Shown: positions 37,498-45,679 of the stretch, one piece after another
Layout: every line of letters starts with the position of its first letter
Position numbering within the stretch: the stretch's first letter is position 1
Assembly: GCA_902600205.1 (NCBI GenBank)
Contig: CACKIN010000001.1
Location: 1-64,000 of the forward strand
Reading direction: 5' to 3'
Length of the DNA stretch: 64,000 nt
Origin: an uncultured Pelagibacteraceae bacterium
GTDB lineage: Bacteria; Pseudomonadota; Alphaproteobacteria; Pelagibacterales; Pelagibacteraceae
The notes under the pieces: generated by a model
Seen by the model: only the letters and a program-made list of their open reading frames with translations
What the model was told of the DNA's origin: nothing
Databases searched by the model: none
Position numbers and translations under genes: made by a program

Positions 37498-38195
37498 TTC
37501 ATCGACTTTAATTCCTTATATATTTTTCCTTCTATATAATTTGTAAATTCAGCAGGAGCCATTCCAGGTCCTACTATAGGAAGAATAGATATCGTTATAG
37601 TTTTGTTTAAAAATAACCTGCCATTCTTAGTCCAAACATTTCCAGAGTTTATTGCTACAGGCTGGCAATTTATTTTTAACTCATCATAAATTCTTCCTAC
37701 TCCCTTTTTAAAGGGTACAATTTCGTTGGGTAATACCCTTGTTCCTTGTGGAAATATAATTAAAGGTCTATTAGAATTTTTTACAGAATTTTTTATTTTA
37801 TCAATTAAGCCCAGGTTATCTTTACTAATTTTATTTCTGTTAACTGATAATGAACCAATCTTTTTTAAATACCAACCAAATATTGGTATTTTAATTAGTT
37901 CGTATTTTAAAATAAAAATTGGTGAATTAAAAATTGTTTGTAAGTAAAAAGTTTCAAACATTGATTGATGTGAACAAGCTATAAAAAATTTTTCATCATT
38001 GATAATATTTTCTCTCCCTTTAATAATAATTTTTGTATGTAAAAAAATCTGCAAGCAGACACTAGACCATTTACCCATTATTCTTCCACCAAATAAAACT
38101 ATTTTAGTTGGCATTAAGAGTGAGGGTAAAAAAAATAAAGATATTAATGAAATACCAAAAAAGAAAAAGAATAAAAATAAAAATTTCCTTATCAT
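37494..38195 (-). CDS. plsC: 1-acyl-sn-glycerol-3-phosphate acyltransferase (PlsC family)
   Basis: This membrane enzyme adds the second acyl chain during phosphatidic acid synthesis. The 233-residue protein has a strongly hydrophobic N terminus (residues 1-30), an acyltransferase motif ACSHQSMFE, in which the usual HX4D is HX4E, and the glycerol-phosphate-binding FPQGTR. The HX4E variant occurs in other alphaproteobacterial PlsC proteins. It is in a reverse block 12 bases after lysA. Confidence 0.9.
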   Translation of the reverse strand: MIRKFLFLFFFFFGISLISLFFLPSLLMPTKIVLFGGRIMGKWSSVCLQIFLHTKIIIKGRENIINDEKFFIACSHQSMFETFYLQTIFNSPIFILKYELIKIPIFGWYLKKIGSLSVNRNKISKDNLGLIDKIKNSVKNSNRPLIIFPQGTRVLPNEIVPFKKGVGRIYDELKINCQPVAINSGNVWTKNGRLFLNKTITISILPIVGPGMAPAEFTNYIEGKIYKELKSMN

Positions 38196-38207
38196 TATTA
38201 TAAAAAA

Positions 38208-39422
38208 CTAAATTAAATCTTTTAGTTTTTGTCTTTTTTTTATTAGATTAATCTTAGATCCTTTGATTAATATTTCTGCTAGCTTTGGTCTAATGTTATA
38301 ATTTGAACTCAAAGACGAGCCATAAGCACCAACGTCGCAAATAATAACATATTCTTTCTCATACAATTTTTGAAATTTTTTAGTAGTTAAGAATTTATCT
38401 GTACTTTCACAAATAGGTCCAACAAAATCGTAGATTTTATTAGTTTTTTTGTATTTTTTCACTAATGGAATGATCTTATGTTGTGCCCCATACAACGCAG
38501 GTCTCATAAAATCATTCATCGCAGCATCAACAATAATAAAATCTTTTTTCGAATTCTCTTTTATGTAAATTATCCTAGAAATTAATACTGCAGTATCACC
38601 AATTATTGATCTTCCAGGTTCAAATATAATTTTACTTTTATGCTTGGTTAAAAATTTTTCAATAATTCGACAATATTTCTTATAGTCGAATTTTTTATTA
38701 TTTTTATTATAGTCAATCCCCATACCACCACCAAGATCGATATATTCAAAGCTAAAACTAGTTTTTCGTATTAATTTGTCTAAAACATTTAGCATTTTTT
38801 TATAAGGTTTATGATCAAGTATTTGACTTCCAATGTGAACACTTAAGCATTTCAAATTCAAATGTTTTGAATATTTTATATGATTCGAAACCTCAATAAA
38901 TGTTTTTTCATTAACTCCAAATTTATTTTCTTTTTTACCAGTTGAAATTTGTTTAAGTGTTTTTGCATCTGTATTTGGGTTCAATCTTATACCAATATCA
39001 ACTCTTTTATTTTTAGATTTTGCAATATTTTCGATTTCCAATACTTCACTTTTTGACTCACAATTTATTAATAAAATTTTTTTATCAATAGCAAAAATAA
39101 GTTCCGATCTAGTTTTGCCAACACCAGAAAAAACTATTTTTTTTGGACTAATTCCTGCCTTTAGAGCAAGCATTAATTCACCTTTTGAAACCACATCTGC
39201 ACCTAGTCCATTTTTTTTTATGTATTTAAGGAGTTCTAGATTAGAGTTTGATTTTGTTGAAAAACATATAATTGGAGAAATAGCTTTAAAGCTATTTTTA
39301 AAGTTATTTATATTTTCCTCAATTTTTTTTTCAGAATAACAGAAAATTGGTGTCTCAAATTTTTTTGTTACTTTGTCTAGTCTACAATTTTCTATTGTAA
39401 AAATATTATTGATATACTTCAT
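38208..39422 (-). CDS. lysA: Diaminopimelate decarboxylase
   Basis: LysA performs the last step of lysine synthesis. The 404-residue PLP enzyme has the likely cofactor Lys in CFSTKSNSN, SVHIGSQI, the phosphate-binding EPGRSI, and the active-site GPICESTDKF. Its start lies within the end of the small lipoprotein gene (17-base overlap), so argH, the lipoprotein and lysA appear translationally coupled. Confidence 0.94.
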   Translation of the reverse strand: MKYINNIFTIENCRLDKVTKKFETPIFCYSEKKIEENINNFKNSFKAISPIICFSTKSNSNLELLKYIKKNGLGADVVSKGELMLALKAGISPKKIVFSGVGKTRSELIFAIDKKILLINCESKSEVLEIENIAKSKNKRVDIGIRLNPNTDAKTLKQISTGKKENKFGVNEKTFIEVSNHIKYSKHLNLKCLSVHIGSQILDHKPYKKMLNVLDKLIRKTSFSFEYIDLGGGMGIDYNKNNKKFDYKKYCRIIEKFLTKHKSKIIFEPGRSIIGDTAVLISRIIYIKENSKKDFIIVDAAMNDFMRPALYGAQHKIIPLVKKYKKTNKIYDFVGPICESTDKFLTTKKFQKLYEKEYVIICDVGAYGSSLSSNYNIRPKLAEILIKGSKINLIKKRQKLKDLI

Positions 39423-39576
39423 TCTTTTTTGGCATTTTAAAAATGTTATTTTCTATTTGTAAAGGTTTGAGGCTGTTATTTAATGATGCCTCATATTTTG
39501 GATCATTTTTTCTGCCACATGATATTAATAAAACAAGGCACATCAAAATTATAATAAATTTATTAAATATATTCAT
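39406..39576 (-). CDS. Small LptM-like lipoprotein between argH and lysA
   Basis: This is a 56-codon frame from ATG 39576 to TAA 39406. The product has a signal peptide MNIFNKFIIILMCLVLL with lipobox LISC (Cys20), followed by GRKNDPKYEAS. A very short lipoprotein with a CGxKxxP-like start in this position matches the LptM/YifL type, which helps LptD disulfide maturation in E. coli and often sits between argH and lysA. The ATG overlaps the argH stop (ATGA) and the end overlaps the lysA start by 17 bases, strong support for a real gene. The exact LptM role is inferred. Confidence 0.75.
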   Translation of the reverse strand: MNIFNKFIIILMCLVLLISCGRKNDPKYEASLNNSLKPLQIENNIFKMPKKNEVYQ

Positions 39577-40961
39577 TTTTTTTTATAACTTAATATCATC
39601 TTCTTAATATTGTCGAAAGAAGTTCCTCCGTATGAAACTTTAGAATTTACGGATTTTTTTAATTCGAAAACTTTGAACACATCAGATGTCAAACCTTTTT
39701 CAATTTTATTTATATCTCTTAGCGATAGTTCTGATAATTTCTTTTTGTTTTTTTCTGCAAAATTTATGATTTTAGCAGTTTGCAAGTAAGCTTTTCTAAA
39801 TGGATAATTTAATTCTCTTACTAGGTAATCTGCTAAATCAGTTGCAGTGATGAAACCATTTTCTGCAAGATCAAGCATTCTTTTTTTATCTGGCGAAAAA
39901 TTTTTAAAAACGTCGTTTAATATTATTAAGGAATTTTTTAATTGATCAAATGATTTAAAAACAATTTCCTTATCATCTTGTAAGTCTTTAAAGTATGATA
40001 GAGGTAATCCTTTTAATGTTGTTAACATTGAAAAAAGATTCCCAAACATAAAACCTGTCTTGCCTCTTAGATACTCCAATGGGTCAGGATTTTTTTTCTG
40101 GGGCATAATGGATGAGCCAGTAACTATTTTATCATTTAAATTTATAAGTTTAAAAGCATCTGAATTCCAAATTATAAATTCCTCTGCTATCCTAGAAATA
40201 TGAACTGCACAGGTAGAACAAGAATAAAGAAAATCAATTACAAAATCTCTGTCAGAAACAGTATCAATCGAGTTTTTTGTGGGATTTTTAAAACCCAATT
40301 TTTTTGAAGTATAGAATCTATCAATTTTAAATGAGGTTCCAGTTAAAGCAGCAACACCTAGTGGACTTTCATTAAGACTTTCTAAATTATTTTCAAATCT
40401 TTTTTTATCTCTATTGAACATTTCTAAATATGCCATCAAGTAGTGTGCAAAAGAGACTGGTTGTGCATTTTTAAGATGTGTAAAACCTGGCATAATTGTC
40501 TCAATATTTTTCTCAGCTTTTTTTAAAATATTTTGAATAGTTAAATCTATATTTTTAATTATTTCTTTATTTGCTTTTCTTAACCAAATTTTGAAATCTG
40601 TCACTACTTGATCATTTCTAGATCTTGCAGTGTGAATATATCCAGCATCCTCTCCTATAAGTTCAAAAAGTCTGTTCTCTATATTCATATGAATGTCTTC
40701 AAGTTTCTCATTGAAAATAAATTTTTTTTTTATAATTTCATTTTTAATTCTATTTAAGCCCCAAACTATTTTATTTTTAATTTTAAAGTTTATAATTTTT
40801 TGTTTAAAAAGCATCTCAACATGAACAATTGATGCTTCTATATCTTCTCTGAATAGTCTTTTATCAATTGATAATGATCCACCAACCTTTTTGAATAGAT
40901 TTGTTGAATTTTTTTTAATTCTAGTATTCCAAATTGGCAGATTGTTTTTATTTTTTCCCAT
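39573..40961 (-). CDS. argH: Argininosuccinate lyase
   Basis: ArgH splits argininosuccinate into arginine and fumarate. The 462-residue protein has the superfamily signature GSSIMPQKKNPDPLEY, HTARSRNDQVVTDFK and TGTSFKIDR. It begins MGKNKNNLPIWNTRIKK and is divergent from the tlpA-like gene across 23 bases, a frequent alphaproteobacterial arrangement. It ends by overlapping the small lipoprotein gene by 4 bases. Confidence 0.96.
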   Translation of the reverse strand: MGKNKNNLPIWNTRIKKNSTNLFKKVGGSLSIDKRLFREDIEASIVHVEMLFKQKIINFKIKNKIVWGLNRIKNEIIKKKFIFNEKLEDIHMNIENRLFELIGEDAGYIHTARSRNDQVVTDFKIWLRKANKEIIKNIDLTIQNILKKAEKNIETIMPGFTHLKNAQPVSFAHYLMAYLEMFNRDKKRFENNLESLNESPLGVAALTGTSFKIDRFYTSKKLGFKNPTKNSIDTVSDRDFVIDFLYSCSTCAVHISRIAEEFIIWNSDAFKLINLNDKIVTGSSIMPQKKNPDPLEYLRGKTGFMFGNLFSMLTTLKGLPLSYFKDLQDDKEIVFKSFDQLKNSLIILNDVFKNFSPDKKRMLDLAENGFITATDLADYLVRELNYPFRKAYLQTAKIINFAEKNKKKLSELSLRDINKIEKGLTSDVFKVFELKKSVNSKVSYGGTSFDNIKKMILSYKKK

Positions 40962-40984
40962 GATATTTAATTATCTTAATTTTT

Positions 40985-41515
40985 ATGAAAATCATTTTTT
41001 TTAATTTTCTTATAATAATATTTTACTTAATATCACCTAGTGTCTCATATTCAATAGAGCGTCCAGAAATAAAGAATCTTATAGTACATAAAGATAAGAA
41101 AAAAATTGAAAATATAGAATTTATCAAATCAAAAGGTCAAAAAGTAAGTTTAAATAATTATGAATCTTACCCAATAATAATAAATTTCTGGGCCACTTGG
41201 TGTGCTCCTTGTAAAAAAGAAATGCCATCTTTAGACAAACTAAAGACTTTAAGTGATTTTAAAGATACTATTATAATCCCAATTAATATCGGTGGTGATA
41301 GCTATGAAAAATCCAAAGAATTTTTTGATAAACTAAAAATTAAAAATTTAGAAATTTTTACAGGATCTGGCCCTGAATTTTCCCAATTATTTAAAATTAG
41401 AGGATTACCAACAACAATATTAATTGACAGGAATGGTTTTGAGATTGGAAGAATAGTTGGTTATATTGATTTTGATGATCAATCTTTACTGAATTGGTTA
41501 TCAAAAAACCTATGA
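40985..41515 (+). CDS. TlpA-like periplasmic thioredoxin
   Basis: The 176-residue protein has a signal peptide or anchor at residues 1-22 (ending near SVSYS) and a thioredoxin fold with active site FWATWCAPCKKEMP at about residues 70-83 and a cis-Pro segment RGLPTTILID. Proteins of this family reduce periplasmic disulfides or help cytochrome or copper-centre assembly. It might feed the exported MsrB at 22236. It overlaps the next gene by 4 bases. Confidence 0.9.
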   Translation: MKIIFFNFLIIIFYLISPSVSYSIERPEIKNLIVHKDKKKIENIEFIKSKGQKVSLNNYESYPIIINFWATWCAPCKKEMPSLDKLKTLSDFKDTIIIPINIGGDSYEKSKEFFDKLKIKNLEIFTGSGPEFSQLFKIRGLPTTILIDRNGFEIGRIVGYIDFDDQSLLNWLSKNL

Positions 41516-42168
41516 AATTTTTATTAAATTCTACAATCATAAACCCAGAAAATAATGAAGAAATTAAAAATGCAATAATTTTACTTCATGGATATGGAGG
41601 TGATGGCAAAGATATAAGTATGCTCACTTTAAATTGGAAAAGATTTTTAAAAAATACTGTTTTTTTGTGTCCAGATGCTCATGAAGTATGTGCTTTAAAT
41701 CCTAGTGGATACCAATGGTTTGACTTAAATAAAGATGATCCAGAATATATTCTTGAAGAAACTAAAAAGGCTGAAAATATTCTTAATGATTATATATTAG
41801 AGGTAAGAAATTTTTATAATTTAAATAATTCAAAAATATGTATATCTGGATTTAGCCAAGGATGTATGATGTCATTAAATGTTGGTCTTACATCTGATAA
41901 AGAATTTAATTGTATTGTTGGATTTTCAGGAAAAATAATAAATATGAGAGATCTAACCGATAGAATTAAAAATAAAACTGAAATTTTAATGATTCACGGA
42001 GAAAATGATCCAATAGTACCACCAAACAATTTACTAGAAGCTAAAGATTTTTTCATGAGAAATAAAATAAAAATTGAAACTTTAATGATCAAAAATTGTG
42101 ATCATCATATCCCAATAGAAGCATCAAGTGCGGCATTAAACTTCATTAGAAAAAAATTAAATAATTAA
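41512..42168 (+). CDS. Alpha/beta-hydrolase, phospholipase/carboxylesterase family
   Basis: The 218-residue protein starts at ATG 41512, overlapping the tlpA-like stop (ATGA). Serine hydrolase elements are LHGYGGDGKD (oxyanion region), nucleophile GFSQGCMM, Asp in HGENDPIVP and His in CDHHIPIEA. This is the short cytosolic esterase/acyl-protein thioesterase type; no signal peptide is present. The substrate is unknown. Confidence 0.88.
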   Translation: MKFLLNSTIINPENNEEIKNAIILLHGYGGDGKDISMLTLNWKRFLKNTVFLCPDAHEVCALNPSGYQWFDLNKDDPEYILEETKKAENILNDYILEVRNFYNLNNSKICISGFSQGCMMSLNVGLTSDKEFNCIVGFSGKIINMRDLTDRIKNKTEILMIHGENDPIVPPNNLLEAKDFFMRNKIKIETLMIKNCDHHIPIEASSAALNFIRKKLNN

Positions 42169-42229
42169 TGAATCTATAATGTAAGATTAGTAGTGTTGAA
42201 TTAAATTTTATTTAATGTATGTTTAAATT

Positions 42230-42799
42230 ATGATTGAGCACTCTGATAAAACAATTTCTTTGGAAAAATGTCCTGCATTAGTTTTAAATGCCGATTATAG
42301 ACCTTTAAGTTACTATCCGTTGTCTTTATGGAGTTGGCAAGATTCAATCAAATCTGTTTTTTTAGATAGAGTGTCAATTGTTAGTTACTATGATAGGCAA
42401 ATACGTAGTCCCTCATTTAGTATGAAACTTCCAAGTGTTATTGCACTTAAATCTTACATAAGGCCACAATCTAATCCAAACTTTACTAGGTTTAATGTAT
42501 TTTTAAGAGATAAGTTTAGCTGTCAGTATTGTGGTAGTAAAAACGAATTAACATTTGATCATTTATTACCAAGGTCAAAAGGTGGAAAAACAGATTGGGA
42601 TAATGTTGTAACAGCTTGTTCATCATGCAATGTTAAAAAAGGTGGCAGATTAATCAAAGATTCTGGTATGACACTTAACCAATGGCCTTTTCAACCAACC
42701 ACTGAGGACCTGCATAAAAACGGTAAAAATTTTCCTCCAAACTTTTTACATAAAAGTTGGATGGATTATTTGTACTGGGATGTTGAGCTTGAGCCTTAA
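42230..42799 (+). CDS. HNH endonuclease-family protein
   Basis: The 189-residue protein carries an HNH domain at about residues 90-145: CQYCG, FDHLLPRSKGG with the metal/catalytic His, WDNVV, and CSSCN as the second zinc knuckle. The N-terminal part (ALVLNADYRPLSYYPLSLWSWQDSIKSVF) is the conserved segment of a widespread chromosomal HNH family common in marine Alphaproteobacteria, next to coq7. No mobile element surrounds it, so a housekeeping DNA or RNA processing role is more likely than homing, though no function is established. Confidence 0.88.
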   Translation: MIEHSDKTISLEKCPALVLNADYRPLSYYPLSLWSWQDSIKSVFLDRVSIVSYYDRQIRSPSFSMKLPSVIALKSYIRPQSNPNFTRFNVFLRDKFSCQYCGSKNELTFDHLLPRSKGGKTDWDNVVTACSSCNVKKGGRLIKDSGMTLNQWPFQPTTEDLHKNGKNFPPNFLHKSWMDYLYWDVELEP

Positions 42800-43333
42800 C
42801 TAAATTTTTTCAGAAATTTTTATTGCAATTTTAGATCCAGTTTTGATTACTTTGTCCATAATTGAATAGATACCTTTTTTTGTTGCTCCCTCTTCGTAAG
42901 CTATATCTTTATGATCCAATTCATCTTGTCTAAACTTAATTATTTTTTCTCTTAAATCTTTTTCATCCACTTCTATTTGATCAATTTGACTTTTGTAATG
43001 TTCATCAATCACCTCTTCAACAGAGGCTGTACATAACATTGCGGCTTTTTTTCCAAGGATTGTTGAACTAAACCCAAGACCCAATCCAAGTAAATCCCAT
43101 AATGGTAATAATTTAGTTGGTTTGATATTTCTTTTTTCTATTTCATCTTCAAAAAAATTCGAGTGCTCCTGCTCATGCTTTTTCATTTCACCAATAGTTT
43201 TTTTTAATTCATCATTTCTTACAACAGTATTTAATGCAAGCAATTGACCTTCATAAATTTTAATCGCACCTCTTTCTCCAGCATGATCTACCCTAATAAA
43301 TTCCTCTAATTTTTTTTTGTTAGTTTTTTTCAT
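42800..43333 (-). CDS. coq7: Demethoxyubiquinone hydroxylase Coq7
   Basis: Coq7 is a diiron monooxygenase that hydroxylates the ubiquinone ring. The 177-residue protein has the carboxylate-bridged ligand pattern across four helices: DHAGERGAIKIYEGQ, MKKHEQEHSNFF, ASVEEVIDEHY and DELDHKDIAYEEGA. It abuts the HNH gene and overlaps dsbB by 14 bases. With ubiE and ubiB it indicates aerobic ubiquinone synthesis. Confidence 0.95.
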   Translation of the reverse strand: MKKTNKKKLEEFIRVDHAGERGAIKIYEGQLLALNTVVRNDELKKTIGEMKKHEQEHSNFFEDEIEKRNIKPTKLLPLWDLLGLGLGFSSTILGKKAAMLCTASVEEVIDEHYKSQIDQIEVDEKDLREKIIKFRQDELDHKDIAYEEGATKKGIYSIMDKVIKTGSKIAIKISEKI

Positions 43334-43799
43334 AAACTAGTGTTTTAATTGAAATAATAATTATTAAAATTGATAAAATAGTATTAATTGCCGCTAGTGA
43401 AACTCCCAAAATCTTAAATGTAGCATCTTTGCAGTCAATTGGTATAGTTTTGTTAAGAGTTTCTAATAGTTGAGATTTATCTGATATCTCAGTAGAGTTA
43501 TTGGAACAACTGACAATCTCATTAATAAAATTGTTTTCAATTCCAAAATGATATCCAGCAATTATAGAACTCAAAACAAATATTATTATTAGTAAAATTA
43601 AAATGTTATCATTTTTAGAATAATTGTATCCTATAAAACTTACAAAAATCGCAACGACGTAAGGTAATCGCTGGTAGACGCATAACTTACATGGTTTATA
43701 TTGAAGTATATATTCGATATATAAAGCAGAAAAAATTGATGCTAGTGAAATTAATAAAATAATAAAGTAAAAATTTTTTCTATTTGGAAAGAAATTCAT
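43320..43799 (-). CDS. dsbB: Disulfide bond formation protein B
   Basis: DsbB reoxidises DsbA and passes electrons to quinone. The 159-residue protein has four membrane segments. The first periplasmic loop has the CKLC active site (after YKPCKLCVYQR) and the second carries the interacting Cys pair (VSCSNN and IDCKDA). The coq7-dsbB overlap of 14 bases links a quinone-synthesis gene with a quinone-using enzyme. Confidence 0.92.
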   Translation of the reverse strand: MNFFPNRKNFYFIILLISLASIFSALYIEYILQYKPCKLCVYQRLPYVVAIFVSFIGYNYSKNDNILILLIIIFVLSSIIAGYHFGIENNFINEIVSCSNNSTEISDKSQLLETLNKTIPIDCKDATFKILGVSLAAINTILSILIIIISIKTLVYEKN

Positions 43800-43801
43800 A
43801 T

Positions 43802-44410
43802 TTAAGTAATAAAATTGTCTAAGAATTTATAAATAAAATATGCAAAACCAATAATAATTATAGACAAAATAATAGAAAATTTTAATAATTTTTTTTCTAT
43901 AATCTTTTTCATTGTTGATCCAAAATTTCCTATTAGGAAAGCAATTAAAAAAAAACGTGAACCTCTAGTTAAGAGGCTTATAATTATAAAGTAAAATAAA
44001 TTGAAATGAATAAAACCACTCGTTATTGTTAAAAGTTTGAAAGGAACAGGCGAAAATCCAGCAATTGCCAAAAGAGTAATCCAAGCAATTACTCCTCCAT
44101 CAGATGAAACTTTATCTTTTAGAAAGGATGTATTATCTACTCCATAAATCTCAAATATTTTTAGACCAATTTCATTAAAAAATACGTACCCTATAAAATA
44201 TCCAAGACATGCTCCTAAAACAGATCCTACTGTTGCAATGAAGGCAATTCTAATCCATTCTCGCTTTCGAGCAATTGTCATAGGAATTATCAAAACATCA
44301 GGAGGTATAGGAAATATAAAACTTTCAATAAAAGAAATTAATCCTAAAATGGATTTTGATCTTTTATGACCCGCAAGTTTAATTGTTTTATTATATAGCT
44401 CTTTAAACAT
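43802..44410 (-). CDS. yqaA: DedA/YqaA-family membrane protein
   Basis: The 202-residue integral membrane protein has the VTT/DedA fold features ESFIFPIPPDVLIIPM and ATVGSVLGACLGYFIGY, then GFSPVPFKLLTITSGF. YqaA-type members are thought to act in membrane lipid or proton-linked homeostasis; the exact substrate is unknown. It is first in the yqaA-dsbB-coq7 reverse run, 2 bases before dsbB. Confidence 0.88.
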   Translation of the reverse strand: MFKELYNKTIKLAGHKRSKSILGLISFIESFIFPIPPDVLIIPMTIARKREWIRIAFIATVGSVLGACLGYFIGYVFFNEIGLKIFEIYGVDNTSFLKDKVSSDGGVIAWITLLAIAGFSPVPFKLLTITSGFIHFNLFYFIIISLLTRGSRFFLIAFLIGNFGSTMKKIIEKKLLKFSIILSIIIIGFAYFIYKFLDNFIT

Positions 44411-44451
44411 ATTTTCTTTTAATATAAATAACTCTCATTTACTATTATATT

Positions 44452-45510
44452 GTGAAAAATTTTTATTTATTATTAATTATTTACTTAATTGTTTTAATAT
44501 TTTTAAATTATTATCTCTATTTATTTTTAAAAAAAATTAAATTTGTAAAATATATAAAAAACTTTTTTATTTATTTTTTTTCCTCAATTCTTCTAATAAT
44601 TTTTCTCGATTTCTATATTTTAAAATTATTAGGTCATGGTTTTCCAACATCAATTATTCAAGAAAAGTACCAAAGGGCACCATCCCCTTATGATACATTT
44701 ACTGGAGCTCCATACTACAAAGATCATAATTCATTGGGATTTAGAGGAAAAGAATTTAAGAATTATGACAAAAATACTATTCAAATAGCATTTTTTGGTG
44801 GATCAACTGGTTATAATGGAAATCCACCAATAATCAAAATTGTTGAAAGATTATTAACTGAAAAAAATAAAAAAGTTGAAACATATAATTTTTCATCTGT
44901 TTCATCAAACCATAACCAACACATCCACAGACTAATAAAATATTCTGATTTAAATTTTGATTTAGTAATATTTTATGGAGGTTTTAACGAAACCCTGCAA
45001 ACATATTTTTATGATCCAAGACCAGGTTATCCATTCAATTTTTGGGTTCGAAATGAATTGGATAATTTAAAATATTTTTTATTAAAATATTCTTCAATAT
45101 TTTCTGAATATGAGTCTTACACTGGTAATTTTTCAGGAATAAACCAAATTAAAGAGGATATTGATTTCATGAGTGATGAATGGCTGAATAATTTAATTGA
45201 AAATTATTATTCAACATTAATCAAAGGAAAAAAAATATCTGAAAAAATATTGAGTAGAAACGCATGTGATGAGACAAAATTTTTTGCTTTTTACCAACCA
45301 ATATCATTACAAAAATCAGAAGAATTCACAAAAAAAATTATTAAAAGCACTAAATCTTTTTTTAAAAATAAGGAAATTTTAATTGATTTATCACAACACA
45401 TTAGTGAAGATAATTTTACTGATTTAACTCATATCAATCAAAAAGCCAAAAATGTTATGGGTAAACAAATTTTTCATAACATTTATCCATTTATAAGAGA
45501 TAGATGTTAG
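44452..45510 (+). CDS. Membrane-anchored SGNH-hydrolase-like protein, unknown role
   Basis: The 352-residue protein begins with GTG and has two hydrophobic segments in the first 65 residues, very rich in Phe, Ile and Leu. A globular part follows with weak SGNH features: AFFGGSTGYNG (block I Ser), YGGFNE (block III-like) and DLTHINQ (block V Asp/His). It could modify or remove acyl groups on envelope sugars, but no family is named with confidence. It is a single gene between yqaA and tRNA-Leu, with unusually low GC even for this window. Confidence 0.6.
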   Translation: MKNFYLLLIIYLIVLIFLNYYLYLFLKKIKFVKYIKNFFIYFFSSILLIIFLDFYILKLLGHGFPTSIIQEKYQRAPSPYDTFTGAPYYKDHNSLGFRGKEFKNYDKNTIQIAFFGGSTGYNGNPPIIKIVERLLTEKNKKVETYNFSSVSSNHNQHIHRLIKYSDLNFDLVIFYGGFNETLQTYFYDPRPGYPFNFWVRNELDNLKYFLLKYSSIFSEYESYTGNFSGINQIKEDIDFMSDEWLNNLIENYYSTLIKGKKISEKILSRNACDETKFFAFYQPISLQKSEEFTKKIIKSTKSFFKNKEILIDLSQHISEDNFTDLTHINQKAKNVMGKQIFHNIYPFIRDRC

Positions 45511-45585
45511 CAAAATAAAATTAATTTAGTTGAGAAATTTTAAATTTAAAACATAATAACAATTTAACTAAGTTAATTAAGTATC

Positions 45586-45672
45586 GGGCGAATGGCGGAA
45601 CTGGTAGACGCGTTGGACTCAAAATCCAATAGTAGCAATACTGTGAGAGTTCGATTCTCTCTTTGCCCACCA
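45586..45672 (+). tRNA. tRNA-Leu (anticodon CAA)
   Basis: This 87-base tRNA has acceptor GGGCGAA paired with TTTGCCC, then discriminator A and an encoded CCA. The anticodon stem TTGGA/TCCAA encloses loop CTCAAAA, giving anticodon CAA. A long variable arm (class II) and T-loop GTTCGATTC confirm Leu. It ends 7 bases before the ATG of the next gene. A weak promoter (TTGAGA at 45530, TAATAA at 45554) lies upstream. Confidence 0.97.
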
Positions 45673-45679
45673 TAAATTT

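Noticed and set aside
42200-42216. Inverted repeat ATTAAAT-TTT-ATTTAAT ahead of the HNH gene
   Set aside because: Pure A/T composition makes chance occurrence likely in this genome.
42230-42799. HNH gene as a homing endonuclease or mobile element
   Set aside because: It has the long conserved N-terminal segment of a chromosomal family, sits in conserved synteny with coq7, and is flanked by no repeats or intron.
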